From Strix aluco (taxonomy: Eukaryota > Chordata > Aves > Strigiformes > Strigidae), in the NCBI RefSeq assembly GCF_031877795.1, contig NC_133934.1, forward strand, positions 46,964,725-47,028,724: 64,000 bases of DNA, read 5' to 3'. The notes beneath the pieces are model-generated. The model did not search any database and was not told the origin of the DNA. It worked only from the letters and a program-made list of their open reading frames with translations. Each line of letters starts with the position of its first letter. The first letter of the stretch is position 1. Both the position numbers and the translations under genes were made by a program. Positions 1-9,916 of this stretch are shown here, one piece after another.

Positions 1-3000
1 GTGTCAGATATCTGGATTCAGAATTCAGTGCAAAGACCGCAGAGAAATCCATACCACTGAGTTCATTAAAGCCACTGTTTTCTTTCCTAAAAGTCAGTAA
101 ACTTAATGACAATAAAAGCTAAGAGCTCTCATTGTAAGAAACTTCCTGACTTCATTACAAAATATTAAAGTACTAAAGTGTTCAGATTTCTAATTTGAAA
201 GTGTTAATACCAAATTCAGCTTATTAGCACCTCTATTAGAAAAGTAAATATTGTCAGATTGTTTACTTAATACAGCTGATTTCATTAGCATGTGTGAAAC
301 TCCACTGAGCACCTTGGAGGAGAAAAGTTGAAGTGTATTGCATTGAGGTGAAAACATGCTGCAGAGAAAGCTCCATACCGATTCAGTAATTACATCACAC
401 GCAGTTGAAGTTTCACTTCAGCGCAGTCTATGGAAGGAAAATCATGAGTCAGTTTTAACAGCAGCAAGTGTGATGTAAAGACCTCATGCCCATTTATCAG
501 TACAATTCTAAGAATCTCACCAATATCCAGGAAGCATGCTGACTCACAAAACAGATATTTTGGCTGTTGGTCATGTAAAAGCACCCATACTTGCCCTAAT
601 TGTAGTGGGGAAGGCACAAGCACTATTACTGAAACTCCTAAGGTAGTCTTCTCGGTGCCTCAAGAATGCTTTGCCTTGCACTCTGCGAGGGAGCTTGTTT
701 TGTGACCTCAATCTTGTATATAAAAACATGACATTGCTAAGGTATCTGAGTGACAAACGCATAAAATAGGGCAAATGGAGTGAGGCAAGAAAGACAGCAA
801 GCACTGTTAAGGTGAGGAGAAAGAACAAAGAACCTGGGTCTGAAGATTAAGAAGTGGAAGCAGAGCACACACAGAGGAGTTGATTCACAACAGGTAAAGG
901 TGAACAACCACGTCCATGCCTGTCAGTCAGATCAGTAGTAATCTGAACACTATCGCAGGAAGTGAAGGCAAAGGTGGAGACAGACACATTTGCTGTCTTC
1001 ACTCAATTCAAAGTCCTCCTTTTCTTGCTTATTCTCTCTAGCAAGCCTGTTAACCACCATCTTACAGAATTGTATTCCTCACCTTTTGCCTAACAAGTGT
1101 ACTCGTGGAAACCCTTACATAGCAAATACTGATAATTAGGATAGCATAAGAACGTTCTTCTTACAACATTTTGTCTAAGCAGCATGCAAGACAGCATGCT
1201 CTTAATCAAGGGCGTACTTAGTAGAGACAACTGCTGGCAAATATAACATCCAACACGTGGCTCTAAAACTCAGTCTTCTCTTCAGAAGCCATCCCAAATA
1301 TCACTAAGGTGCAAAGTAATTTCAAGATTTCATCTACAATGAAAGCGTATGACTGTTAGTGTCAGAAGGAATACCTAAAGGAACAGCTATGTCATCAAGG
1401 TTTGTGGCACACGAAGTCAGTGTTAGTCCAAAGAATTCTCTTTGCAAAAGAAGTCCTCAGCAGCTTGAATATTACTGAAATGCCAGAACAAGAAATAAAT
1501 CGCTTTTATGAAAACAACTACTCAATTTTCTGGCCCCTCTGAGTCCAGCTATTTTATCACATCTACTCTCTCCAGGCTTTCGGTCTGCTGTTATTCACTG
1601 TTCAGACCAAAGCTCAGCTAAAGGTCACTACCATGCACTGGAACACCTACATAACAAAATGTCAAAGTGGGATGACATGATGACTAATGATTACAAAATT
1701 TTTGTCAAACCTCTTCCATTTTCCTTTCATCTCAGGTTTTAATAAAGCTATTCTGCTACTTCAACTAAGTTTACATAAGAAAGATTACTCAATTACATGA
1801 AGCCAGGCTCTACTGCCAGTAAAGCTCTGCATCAGCTGTTAAAAAGTTTCTCTACAAATTCAGCTTTTATGAATGAATGACCACATTTTTCAGCCCCAAG
1901 CAGCTCTATTTTCTCACTCACATCAACAGACAAGTATTCCCCTACCAGTATTAGCATCATTGCTTTAGATTGTAGTGTATTCTGCTTTAAGTTGTGCACC
2001 AACAAGGGAAGGTAGCTCCAAGGCTTTCTGTTGCTATTCCCCAAATCACGTTCTGCTGAGCATAGTATGTGGCAGAGTACTCACCTACTCAGTTTTGGAC
2101 ATGTAAACAGCAAAAGTACCCTAAGAATAAGGAATCAAGAACCTGCTATCCATCTGTGCATCAATTCAAGAATCAGGTGTGTAGGAAATAAACTACTAGC
2201 TGGTTTTGCCACATAGATAAGTTACTTGTAAATCAGAAATAAGATAACCCACTGGCAAAGCCAATTTGATCAGTCAGGCAAGAATGCATCTTTTCATGGA
2301 ATTAAATAACCAAGGTACATCCATTCCTCTCCAAACATCAGTAGCATTTCCACACAGTTTTTTAGCCACCTGTGGCAAAAAAGAAAGAAGAAAAAAGAAG
2401 GGGGTGTCTTTTTGCAACTTTAAGAGAGGATGAAAGTTATTGTCAGAGCAAAGCTAGAGGAAACCAGGAGGTTGTTCAGTGACACAAGTGTGTTTAGGGG
2501 AGGGGAAATCTAAACAACTTAAGAAGAACAGCCTTGGTTCTTGCAAAGCTCAAAATCCAGAGGACTTGAGGTCGGTTTGTTTTCCTTCAAAACAGCCTCA
2601 AGCTGAAAGCATGGTTTCCACGTCAAAAGACCATACTTTCAATCCCCTCCCCTCTGAGCTGTTTTCTTGAGTGAGATTGTAATAAATCTCTTTCTGCAGA
2701 ACTTACTCTTTAGCTCTCATTACTGAGGAATGGCCAATGCCAGTGCAGAGGCACAATACTGCAGCTTAAGGCTCACCTTCAGCTGTCAGTGAAGAGGTAT
2801 GTGGCTTAGACTTGCTGTTGAACCTTCTCTGTCTCCATGCTCAGATCTGGCCCTGGGCTGCATCACCCTTTCTACTGCATATAAAATAGTGATTCTCTTT
2901 CAAATGCTTTTTGAAGGGTTTGTAGCCAGATGTTTAATAATACTTCCATGTATGAAGATGTACGTGGGTGCTCAGTAGCGTTATTGCTGTGTAGATGTCT

Positions 3001-4170
3001 ACAAAGCTGCAAGAAGCTCAAGAGAAACCCAATTAAGCTACAAGAATTTACTGAGGAGTGTTTCATTTTAACAAAGATATAATAAACTGACATGCAAGCA
3101 GACTCAAAGCTCACTACTGCCTGCTTTCCTTTTTCAGAAGGTGGAACACTGCCAGGCTGGTAATAAATGCTGTGAAATAATGCTTAGCGAGTAGGATCTC
3201 ACCAAGCATTTCAGCGCTATGACCAAAGGAATTACTAGTATCAGCTGCCAAACAAATGATCTCATATACCAAAGCTAACAAACTGTTACCAGATAGATAT
3301 CCTGCAGTTACAACATGACATCCGCTCCATTACAGACACCAGAAGGAGCAGCTGATACTTAAAGCTGAAAACAGCCCGTTTGCAAGTTTCAGACACAGCT
3401 GAAATAACACAACCTCTTTAATAGAATCTACATAAAATGAAGTTATTCCCTGTTTTACAACATTCCTTCAATAAACATACCAATATCAAAGAAATTTCAT
3501 CAGAGGTTGCAATTCAGAAACTACATATTCAGCAGTAAAAGCAGAGTCTTCCACAAACTCCAAGGCACTGCTTTTTGTTCTTACATCTCTGGATATAGGT
3601 ACTTCATTAAAAAACCCCAAAACTATCAAAACCAGAAATTAGTGTGAAAACTTAGCCCTCAGTTTAAGGGTAACATCAACCCTTGACATTCAAAAGTACA
3701 GAAAAGCACTGATGTGAAATCTCATTCTAGAATCAGATAAACACAATTATAGAGGAACTGCTACAAATTTAAGCACAAACGATATATCTGCAAGCCATAT
3801 CCATGTTCTCAGAGCCATCCCCAACACCTTACTCAAATATATGCTTAGCACTTGAGACAGTCTAGTCTTGAGACACGTGCTTATAAAATACTCAATCTTT
3901 AAAATTCATGGGGAATAGGATGCTTTGGTCTTGCAGTAATAGCTATCATTCTACTGAGCACATGACCCTGGTAGCACTCCAAAAACCTGTACAAACTACT
4001 CTAAATCAATCTTACAAAGGAAGTAACATCTGATAAGGAAATAAGAAATATCAGGGGAATTTAGCCACATAAATACACATTTCTCACACACAAAGTAATT
4101 AGGATTTCCCCAGACCACTAGAGACTAAAAAGAAATATAGTGAACCTCGGTCACTCAAATGTCTCTGTTA

Positions 4171-4250
4171 AAGGGTATGTGTGTGTGTAGATACACATAT
4201 ATTTTTATGTACGCATTATACACATACATACACAAACACATATACAGATA
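4171..4250. repeat. Degenerate (TG/CA)n-(TA)n tract
   Basis: About 80 bp dominated by alternating purine and pyrimidine steps (TGTGTGTGTG, ACACATATAT, CACATACATACACAAACAC). It looks like a decayed dinucleotide microsatellite inside FNIP2 intron 1. Such tracts favour Z-DNA or cruciform structure; no gene signal is present. Confidence 0.6.
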
Positions 4251-4629
4251 TTTTTAGTTAAGGGAAGCAAAAAGTGGTAGTAACAGAAACCAGAAGCTGA
4301 AGATCTGTGTACAAAACTGCTTAGAACAAATACAATATCATGTCACTAATACCCATCTGTTCTCCAGCTGGTTTATAATTTCTCTTTTTAAAAAAAGAAC
4401 TAAGATATTCTAGAATTCTAACTACTATCCTTCTACCACTTCATGCTTCTATTATTTTGAAGGGAGGCACAGACCAGCAGGAAGTCCTACCATCCTAATA
4501 GCTCTATATTAACATCTACACCTCATGTTTACTTTCTCCTCACCAAGCAAGTAAGGGTTGTGTTTACATGAACATGTAGTGCAGTCCAAGAGGCCTAAGA
4601 TCCACTGAATGAATTAATTCATGCTAAGG

Positions 4630-4876
4630 ACCTGACACCCACACTGTACGTGTCCTGGGGTTTTACTTTTGACCAGCTGTAGCCTGGTCCCAGGGACTGA
4701 ATGCCCATTAGTGGTTGGAACACACATTCTAATTTCATTCATTCCAACAGGAATCCCATTTACGCACCAAAGCCACTTGGCTATATGAGCCAAAGTGCTG
4801 TAAGTGGAGACAATTGAGGGGTTTTCTTTAAAAGGGCACTCCTGATCCAAATTAAGATGTTAATGCTCATGCACCC
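4630..4876 (-). repeat. Unclassified dispersed repeat, copy A
   Basis: This stretch aligns over about 250 bp, in the same orientation, with 9647-9916. Shared blocks on the plus strand include CCTGACAyCCACA, GGTTTTA-TTTTG, CTGGTCC, AGTGGTTGGAACACAC and AATGCTCATGCACCC versus AAATGCACCC. On the minus strand both copies translate to a matching peptide (CVPTTNGHS...TRLQLVKSKT here). The reading is broken outside that stretch. I cannot place it in a named family. The minus strand is given only because the peptide similarity is on that strand. Confidence 0.6.
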
Positions 4877-7424
4877 AAGAAACTATTTCCTGTGGCTCAG
4901 CTACAGGCACCGTGTCTCTCTCTTTGAAGCTGTGCCAGCTCATCCTGGTAAGCAGCACAGACCTTGTAACTTGCTGTTTTCTTCAGAGCCAAAGAGAGGA
5001 AGCAACACCAACATTAGGTCAAGATTTAGCTCCCGTAAAGGAGCGAGGGAAACAGAACAAGCACACGCAGTACTTGTTACAGGTAAACCTCAAGCCTGGT
5101 TGACAGCCCTCTGCAATAGAGCCTCTCCTGGTGTTCCCGGGAAGACTAGAAAATGCAAAGCTTCCTTACACTGTACTTGAAAAAGTTGTCAAATTAATTT
5201 GAGGAGATTTTTGGTGATTCTGCTATTGTTCTGGGTAAAGAGGGTGCGTGAATACACTTAGGCTTTCAAGACTTCCATAACAATTCAAAGTCCAAGGATA
5301 CTGATTGTTGCTGGTCTTACAGGGCCACTTAAGAGCTATACACAGCAAAACATACCGAATGTGGAGGGACCTTACTAACCAAAACATGAAGAGGGAATAA
5401 AACTAACAAATCCTAAAAATATAGGCTTGCAATTAGAGCAGAAAATGATCCTGCCGCTTTGCCTCTAAGGGTGACCAGCAGCATATGCTTAATACAGAAG
5501 CTACCAGAGGATTAAGTCTTCCCTTTTACTTGGGTCCAATCACATCTCTCCATTCAAACAGAGATTACTGTTCAACAGAAAGTCTACTAAAAACATGGTA
5601 GTAGAGCTTCAAAGACCCAGTAAGTATGCTCCTGCAGGTATCAACAGATGACTAGAAAGAAAGAAAAAGCATCACAGCACACTTAGAAGTCATAAGGAAG
5701 AAGCTTAAAGCAATATTAACAGGGAAAAAAACCCACAAAATGCTTCAAATAACTTTATTAACCTTAAGTTTGCCAAAAACCTAATCAGATAGCAAGGGAA
5801 TGGGGGAAAATAGGGGATAAAAAGTGATGGGTACCTACAATAGTATTTTAATTATAACAGTTTTTGTTTGAAGTGTTATATCACTTAAATGTTATTCAAA
5901 CTGAAAACCGAGTGTGGAATAACTTACCTAAGGAATAGTAAGAACAACACACATACAACCTCTAACCTCACAAAATACTCCAGATGGAGCAATCTTACTG
6001 ATTTTAATGAGGGACACACTACTGTGCAAGCAATCTGTCTTCATGGAGATCCTCAACAAATCCATTAACCTTAAAAATAGAACTAACAGCATTGTTCTGT
6101 GATACAGAGTACTTGATAAGATTTTAAGTACACGGCAAAATAACAGAATTGGGAATTGTCACGCAGTTTAAATGGGAAAACATATTTGTTTTCTTTTAAA
6201 TAAGTGCTACAAAAAATAACCAGCAAATACAGCATATAGACTTTACAGCCTCCTTAAATTCACCAGCCCCATTCTCTGGTATGAATGCAAAGCCAGTACT
6301 ACGTCCTACCACTTTCAATGGAATCAGTTTGTAACCCAAATACCCTAATGTCATTTTGATGTTGCTCCATTTTTCACCATGATCTTGCAACTTTGGGCAC
6401 ACATATGGCCATGGCCCACATAGACCATCTTTGAAAGCTCAATGGCTCCATGATTGTGATCTTTCATACTTGGCGCTATAGCACTTTGTGCATCAAGGTA
6501 TCTTCTACCCCGCTCCTTTACCACTAAGTTTCTTCATTGAAAGCCCAGATTCCAATTCAATACTGTATACTACCTGATCACAGGACTAGTCATGCCGAAC
6601 CAAAAAAAAAAAGACACAGAGCTTACCAGACACACATGTGATAGTCACTGTGCTCACCAGGGCCAGTTTGGTCTTGTGAGCAGAACAGATGCTGAAAGTA
6701 ACAAAGCTCTAAACCACCAGCCTGAGCAAAATGCTGTCCCCGAGGGTTTAGAAAACAGTAATAATTCCATATTATATGAAGATTACATATTCGGGCCCTA
6801 AAGTAGCAATAGCTACTAAACCTCACCTTTAAGGGTTTGCAATACCACAAGCTGAGAAAGTAGTGAAAGGTACCTGATGCTCAGTGGGTCACCAGACTAT
6901 ACACGTGTATTTAGGTCACAACAATTAAGCTATTTTTTGATTTCCCAGTGCTGATGAGACCTGAACACGAGTTATCGCAGCAATCCCATACAAGTGCAGG
7001 GAATGAGAAGGCCTGGCGCCTCTCCCCCTGTGCTGCCGAGGGGCCGGGCGGGGAGGGGCCCGCGGCTCCCTGCCGTGCCACCGCCAACTTGGATATAAAA
7101 TGGCTGAGAGATCCACCGAGAGGGAAAGGCGGCAGAAGAGCCACCCCGGCGCGGCGGTGTGTCTGTGTGTCCCCCACAGGGGTGACCCCTCCCCGCGGGC
7201 TGCTCCTCCCGGCCCCTGCGGAAACTTCGCGGTGGGGGATCCCGCGGGGGCTGCGGCTCACACCTGCGCCGCGGCCCCTCAGCAGGCGGCCGCGGGCAGC
7301 GCCGGTCGCGCTCCCCGCCGGCCCCTCCCCGGCAGCCTGGCCGCCCCCGCCCCCGCGGCGGCCCCCGGGGCCCCTGTGGAGCCGGCTCCGGCGAGCCCGG
7401 ACCCGCCCTGCCCTGGCCGCTCAC

Positions 7425-7519
7425 CTGAAGGCGGGCCCCTCCCCGGGAGCCCGGCCGTGGGGGGCCGCCGCGCCGCCGCCCCTTTTGTTGAAGAGCTTCT
7501 GGAGCAGGGTAGGGGCCAT
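7425..7519 (-). CDS. FNIP2: FNIP2 coding exon 1 (folliculin-interacting protein 2, partial)
   Basis: This is the only FNIP2 exon in the window. It encodes 31 residues starting MAPTLLQKLFNKRGGG and ending GEGPAF, plus two bases (AG) of the next codon, followed by the donor GTGAGC. The start MAPTLLQKLFNKR is the family signature, nearly identical to human FNIP2 and close to FNIP1 (MAPTLFQKLFSKR). The ATG has a strong Kozak context (AGCATGG, A at -3, G at +4). The frame stays open upstream across the CpG island, but the conserved start and the Kozak context decide the position. FNIP2 binds folliculin and AMPK and is a subunit of the FLCN GTPase-activating complex for RagC/D at the lysosome (family knowledge). 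The remaining exons lie beyond the left edge. The gene is transcribed away from PPID, as in human. Confidence 0.93.
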
Positions 7520-7655
7520 GCTGCCGCCCTGCCCCCGCCGCCGCCCCGCACGGCGGCGGCCCCACCGCGCCTCTCGCAGCGGCTCAACGGGCGACGAGCG
7601 GCGGCGGCCGCGGCAGCATCCCCGCCGCCGCGGAGCCGCCCAGCATTGCGCGGAG

Positions 7656-7705
7656 GCGAGGCGAGGGGAGGGGAGGGGAGGCGAGGCGAGGGGAGGGGAG
7701 GGGAG
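7656..7705. repeat. 25-bp perfect tandem duplication in FNIP2 5' region
   Basis: Two identical 25-bp units sit back to back, each made of pentamers in the order (GCGAG)2(GGGAG)3. The plus strand is all purine except for C in the GCGAG pentamers, so G-quadruplex or triplex structure is possible. It lies 137-187 bp upstream of the FNIP2 start codon, in the 5' UTR or core promoter. Confidence 0.9.
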
Positions 7706-7825
7706 CTCCGGCCCGCTCAGCCGCGCCGCTCCCGGTGGCCGCCCGTCACCTGACCGAGGGGCCGAGCGAGCCCGCCCGCCCGGCGGCGCTGACAGCTGCC
7801 CGCCCGCCCGCTGCCCGCCGGACGG

Positions 7826-7850
7826 GGCACGGCACGGCACGGCACGGCGC
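7826..7850. repeat. GGCAC pentamer array
   Basis: Four GGCAC units followed by one GGCGC unit, tandem, inside the FNIP2 CpG island about 310-330 bp upstream of the start codon. Confidence 0.9.
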
Positions 7851-7890
7851 GACGGGGACGCGAACGCGCCGCGCCCCTCCGGCGCTCCCC

Positions 7891-7895
7891 ATTGG
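7891..7895 (-). promoter_or_regulatory. FNIP2: CCAAT box (NF-Y type) of FNIP2
   Basis: ATTGG on the plus strand gives CAGCCAAT on the FNIP2 sense strand, about 375 bp upstream of the start codon. It matches the NF-Y consensus and is in the usual orientation for a promoter CCAAT box. Binding is inferred. Confidence 0.55.
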
Positions 7896-7924
7896 CTGCG
7901 CGGCGCTCCCTGCCCCGCCCCCAG

Positions 7925-7930
7925 CACGTG
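7925..7930. promoter_or_regulatory. FNIP2: CACGTG E-box upstream of FNIP2
   Basis: A palindromic CACGTG in the context AGCACGTGGT, 30 bp upstream of the CCAAT box and about 406 bp upstream of the FNIP2 ATG. It could bind USF, MYC/MAX or MiT/TFE factors. The flanks are not the full CLEAR motif GTCACGTGAC, so TFEB/TFE3 control is only a possibility. Confidence 0.5.
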
Positions 7931-9646
7931 GTAAGGCGCCGGGGCAGGCTGAAAGGACCAAGGGCCCTGCCCCGCGCTGGGCGGTGGCAGCGGGTGACGG
8001 CGGCGGGGGGCGGCGCAGAGAGGGGCGGGGGCCTCCGCGTGCGCCGGGGTGGCCGGGTGGGCCTGTGCGCGCCGGCGGGTACGCACAGGTACGGGTGTTT
8101 GTGCACATGTATCGCCCGTGTGTTATCTAGCCGTAGCAATAAGCATGCGCATATACATATATTTATAAGGTATAATTTACAATAGGTTTCTCTATGTAGG
8201 TGTGCACACACATACACGTGTACATGTGCGTCCCCTGCATATCACACATGTCAACCACGTACCTGTGATTTACAGCAACGTTTTCGTGCGCTGGAGCAAG
8301 CGCAAACAAAGCGACCGCCTGCGTTGGACGGGGCCATTCCCCCGTCCGGTTGACAGCAAAGCACCGGGGACGCGGCCACTCCAGCCTCCCCTCCTCCCTC
8401 ATGCCAGACAAAAATCTGTGGGGTTTTTGGGAAGCTCACGAGGGACGCGCATTTTTTGCTCCACACACAAATTCCAGTCACCTGTCCGGGAAAGTTTTAA
8501 TCTGATTTTTTTTTTCTAGTCATGGTCTCTGTAACGGAGAGACCCCAGGCATAAAATTGTAGAAGTACTGCAATTCCCTTTGAGAATCTGACCTTTGACT
8601 TCAGTCTTTGACCAGGCAAGCAAGAACATTTTTTGCAGGAAGGTACCTCTGCTGTGATGGTACCTATTTTCACTCATTTCTCTTTAACTGATCTATTTCA
8701 TTCACAAAATCATTAGATAATGCTACAGTATTTGGGGGTCACTTGGAGCTTTATGTTTGTTTGTTTAATTTGGGGGAAAGGGCTGTTTGTATGGTTTTGC
8801 CTACCAGCAGGATGACACCACCATGCACCCGCCAAGAGAACACAATTGCAAATGCTCCTTTTTAACTGGCTAGGTAGCAAGCAGAATCACAATAGCGTCC
8901 TGCTCTTTTCACGAAATTGGAGATGGGACACAGCGAATGGTGATCATTGCAATAGTTGTGATGGATCATTACAATAGTTGACTGCAAACTCAACATCCAG
9001 TAGTGGCAGAAGAGGTGGAGGACATGCTGGTGCTTTGGAGCCAGTCATTCAGTGTCTGGAGAAGCTGCTTTCTCTTTAAAATAAAAAGCAAGAGGTGACT
9101 CTCTACTGGCCTGATAATCTGATCAGCTGCTCCCTCTGTAATGCCAGACTGAATCTTGTAATGCTCGGCTGACCCTGTCTGGAGGTCCGTTCTCAGAAGG
9201 GATCACCATTTTGAAGGCTCTCAACCACTTCATCTATGAGACTGAATACCCAACATAAATCTTTCAGCCTGGATGATCTTACCGCTTTTGATTCTTCACT
9301 TCCACCATCCTCACCAAATGCCCCCAGTCATAAAGGTGAATCCACTCAACGAAAGCTGAAGGACAGAAAAGCGAGGGTACAGTGATGATAGTACACTGAA
9401 AGGGAAGTGAATAGCAGGGTGTGGCTGGACAAGATGAAAGATGTCATGGTTGACATAGTAATCAATGCTAATGAGAATCTAGTCACCCAGCTCCAGAAAT
9501 AAGCACCGGACTGTATTTCTTAAAGAACAGTCTTGAGAAACTTAAAGTTGCAAACACCATGGCTGCCACTCTGTGGTACATCTGTGTTAGCAAGTAGTGC
9601 TGACCAGTGGGGGCAGAATCGTAGACTAAACCAGTTGTCTTACAGA

Positions 9647-9916
9647 GCCTGACATCCACATCACGAGCATTTTACAGGGTTTTATTTTGGACTAGTTGTA
9701 ATCTGGTCCTGACAGCAGACTGAGTGTCAGTGGTTGGAACACACTGAATGTGTGTCTGAAAAACATCTGGTTTAGTTTCATCTGAAAACGATCCACTTCT
9801 TATGCCCAGATGCCACTCCAAAATGTGAAGCAAGACAAAGTCATTGAGGACCACTGGGATACCGACTTCAAAAATGCTCTTCTGATCTGAGCAAAAATGG
9901 CAGTGTAAATGCACCC
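9647..9916 (-). repeat. Unclassified dispersed repeat, copy B
   Basis: The second copy of the element at 4630-4876, same orientation. The minus-strand peptide here reads CVPTTDTQS...TRLQLVQNKT, matching copy A. The flanking sequence from about 9000 may belong to the same element but has no partner in the window, so its true ends are unknown. Moderate divergence between the copies, with small indels, suggests an old family. Confidence 0.6.

Larger units (their letters stand above)
1..7424 (-). other. FNIP2: FNIP2 intron 1 (5' part)
   Basis: The donor GT follows exon 1 at 7424-7423 and the intron runs off the left edge. Only short open frames occur on either strand, none resembling FNIP2 exon 2 (which should contain a sequence like IRLIVYQDCERRG) or any protein I know. 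Contents seen: an alternating purine/pyrimidine tract at about 4170-4250, one copy of a dispersed repeat at 4630-4876, and the downstream shoulder of the CpG island from about 7020. The rest is AT-rich unique-looking sequence. Confidence 0.75.
7020..8070. promoter_or_regulatory. FNIP2: CpG island / FNIP2 promoter
   Basis: About 1 kb of very GC-rich, CpG-dense sequence centred on FNIP2 exon 1, sharply bounded by AT-rich DNA on both sides. It holds the first exon, a perfect 25-bp tandem duplication (7656-7705), a GGCAC pentamer array (7826-7850), a CCAAT box (7891-7895) and a palindromic E-box (7925-7930). No TATA box is placed convincingly, so transcription probably starts at dispersed sites around 7600-7900, going left. 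Confidence 0.8.

Noticed and set aside
6948-8217. Open frames of 100-328 residues around FNIP2 exon 1
   Set aside because: Same GC artefact. Only the 31-residue MAPTLLQKLFNKR stretch followed by a splice donor is supported.
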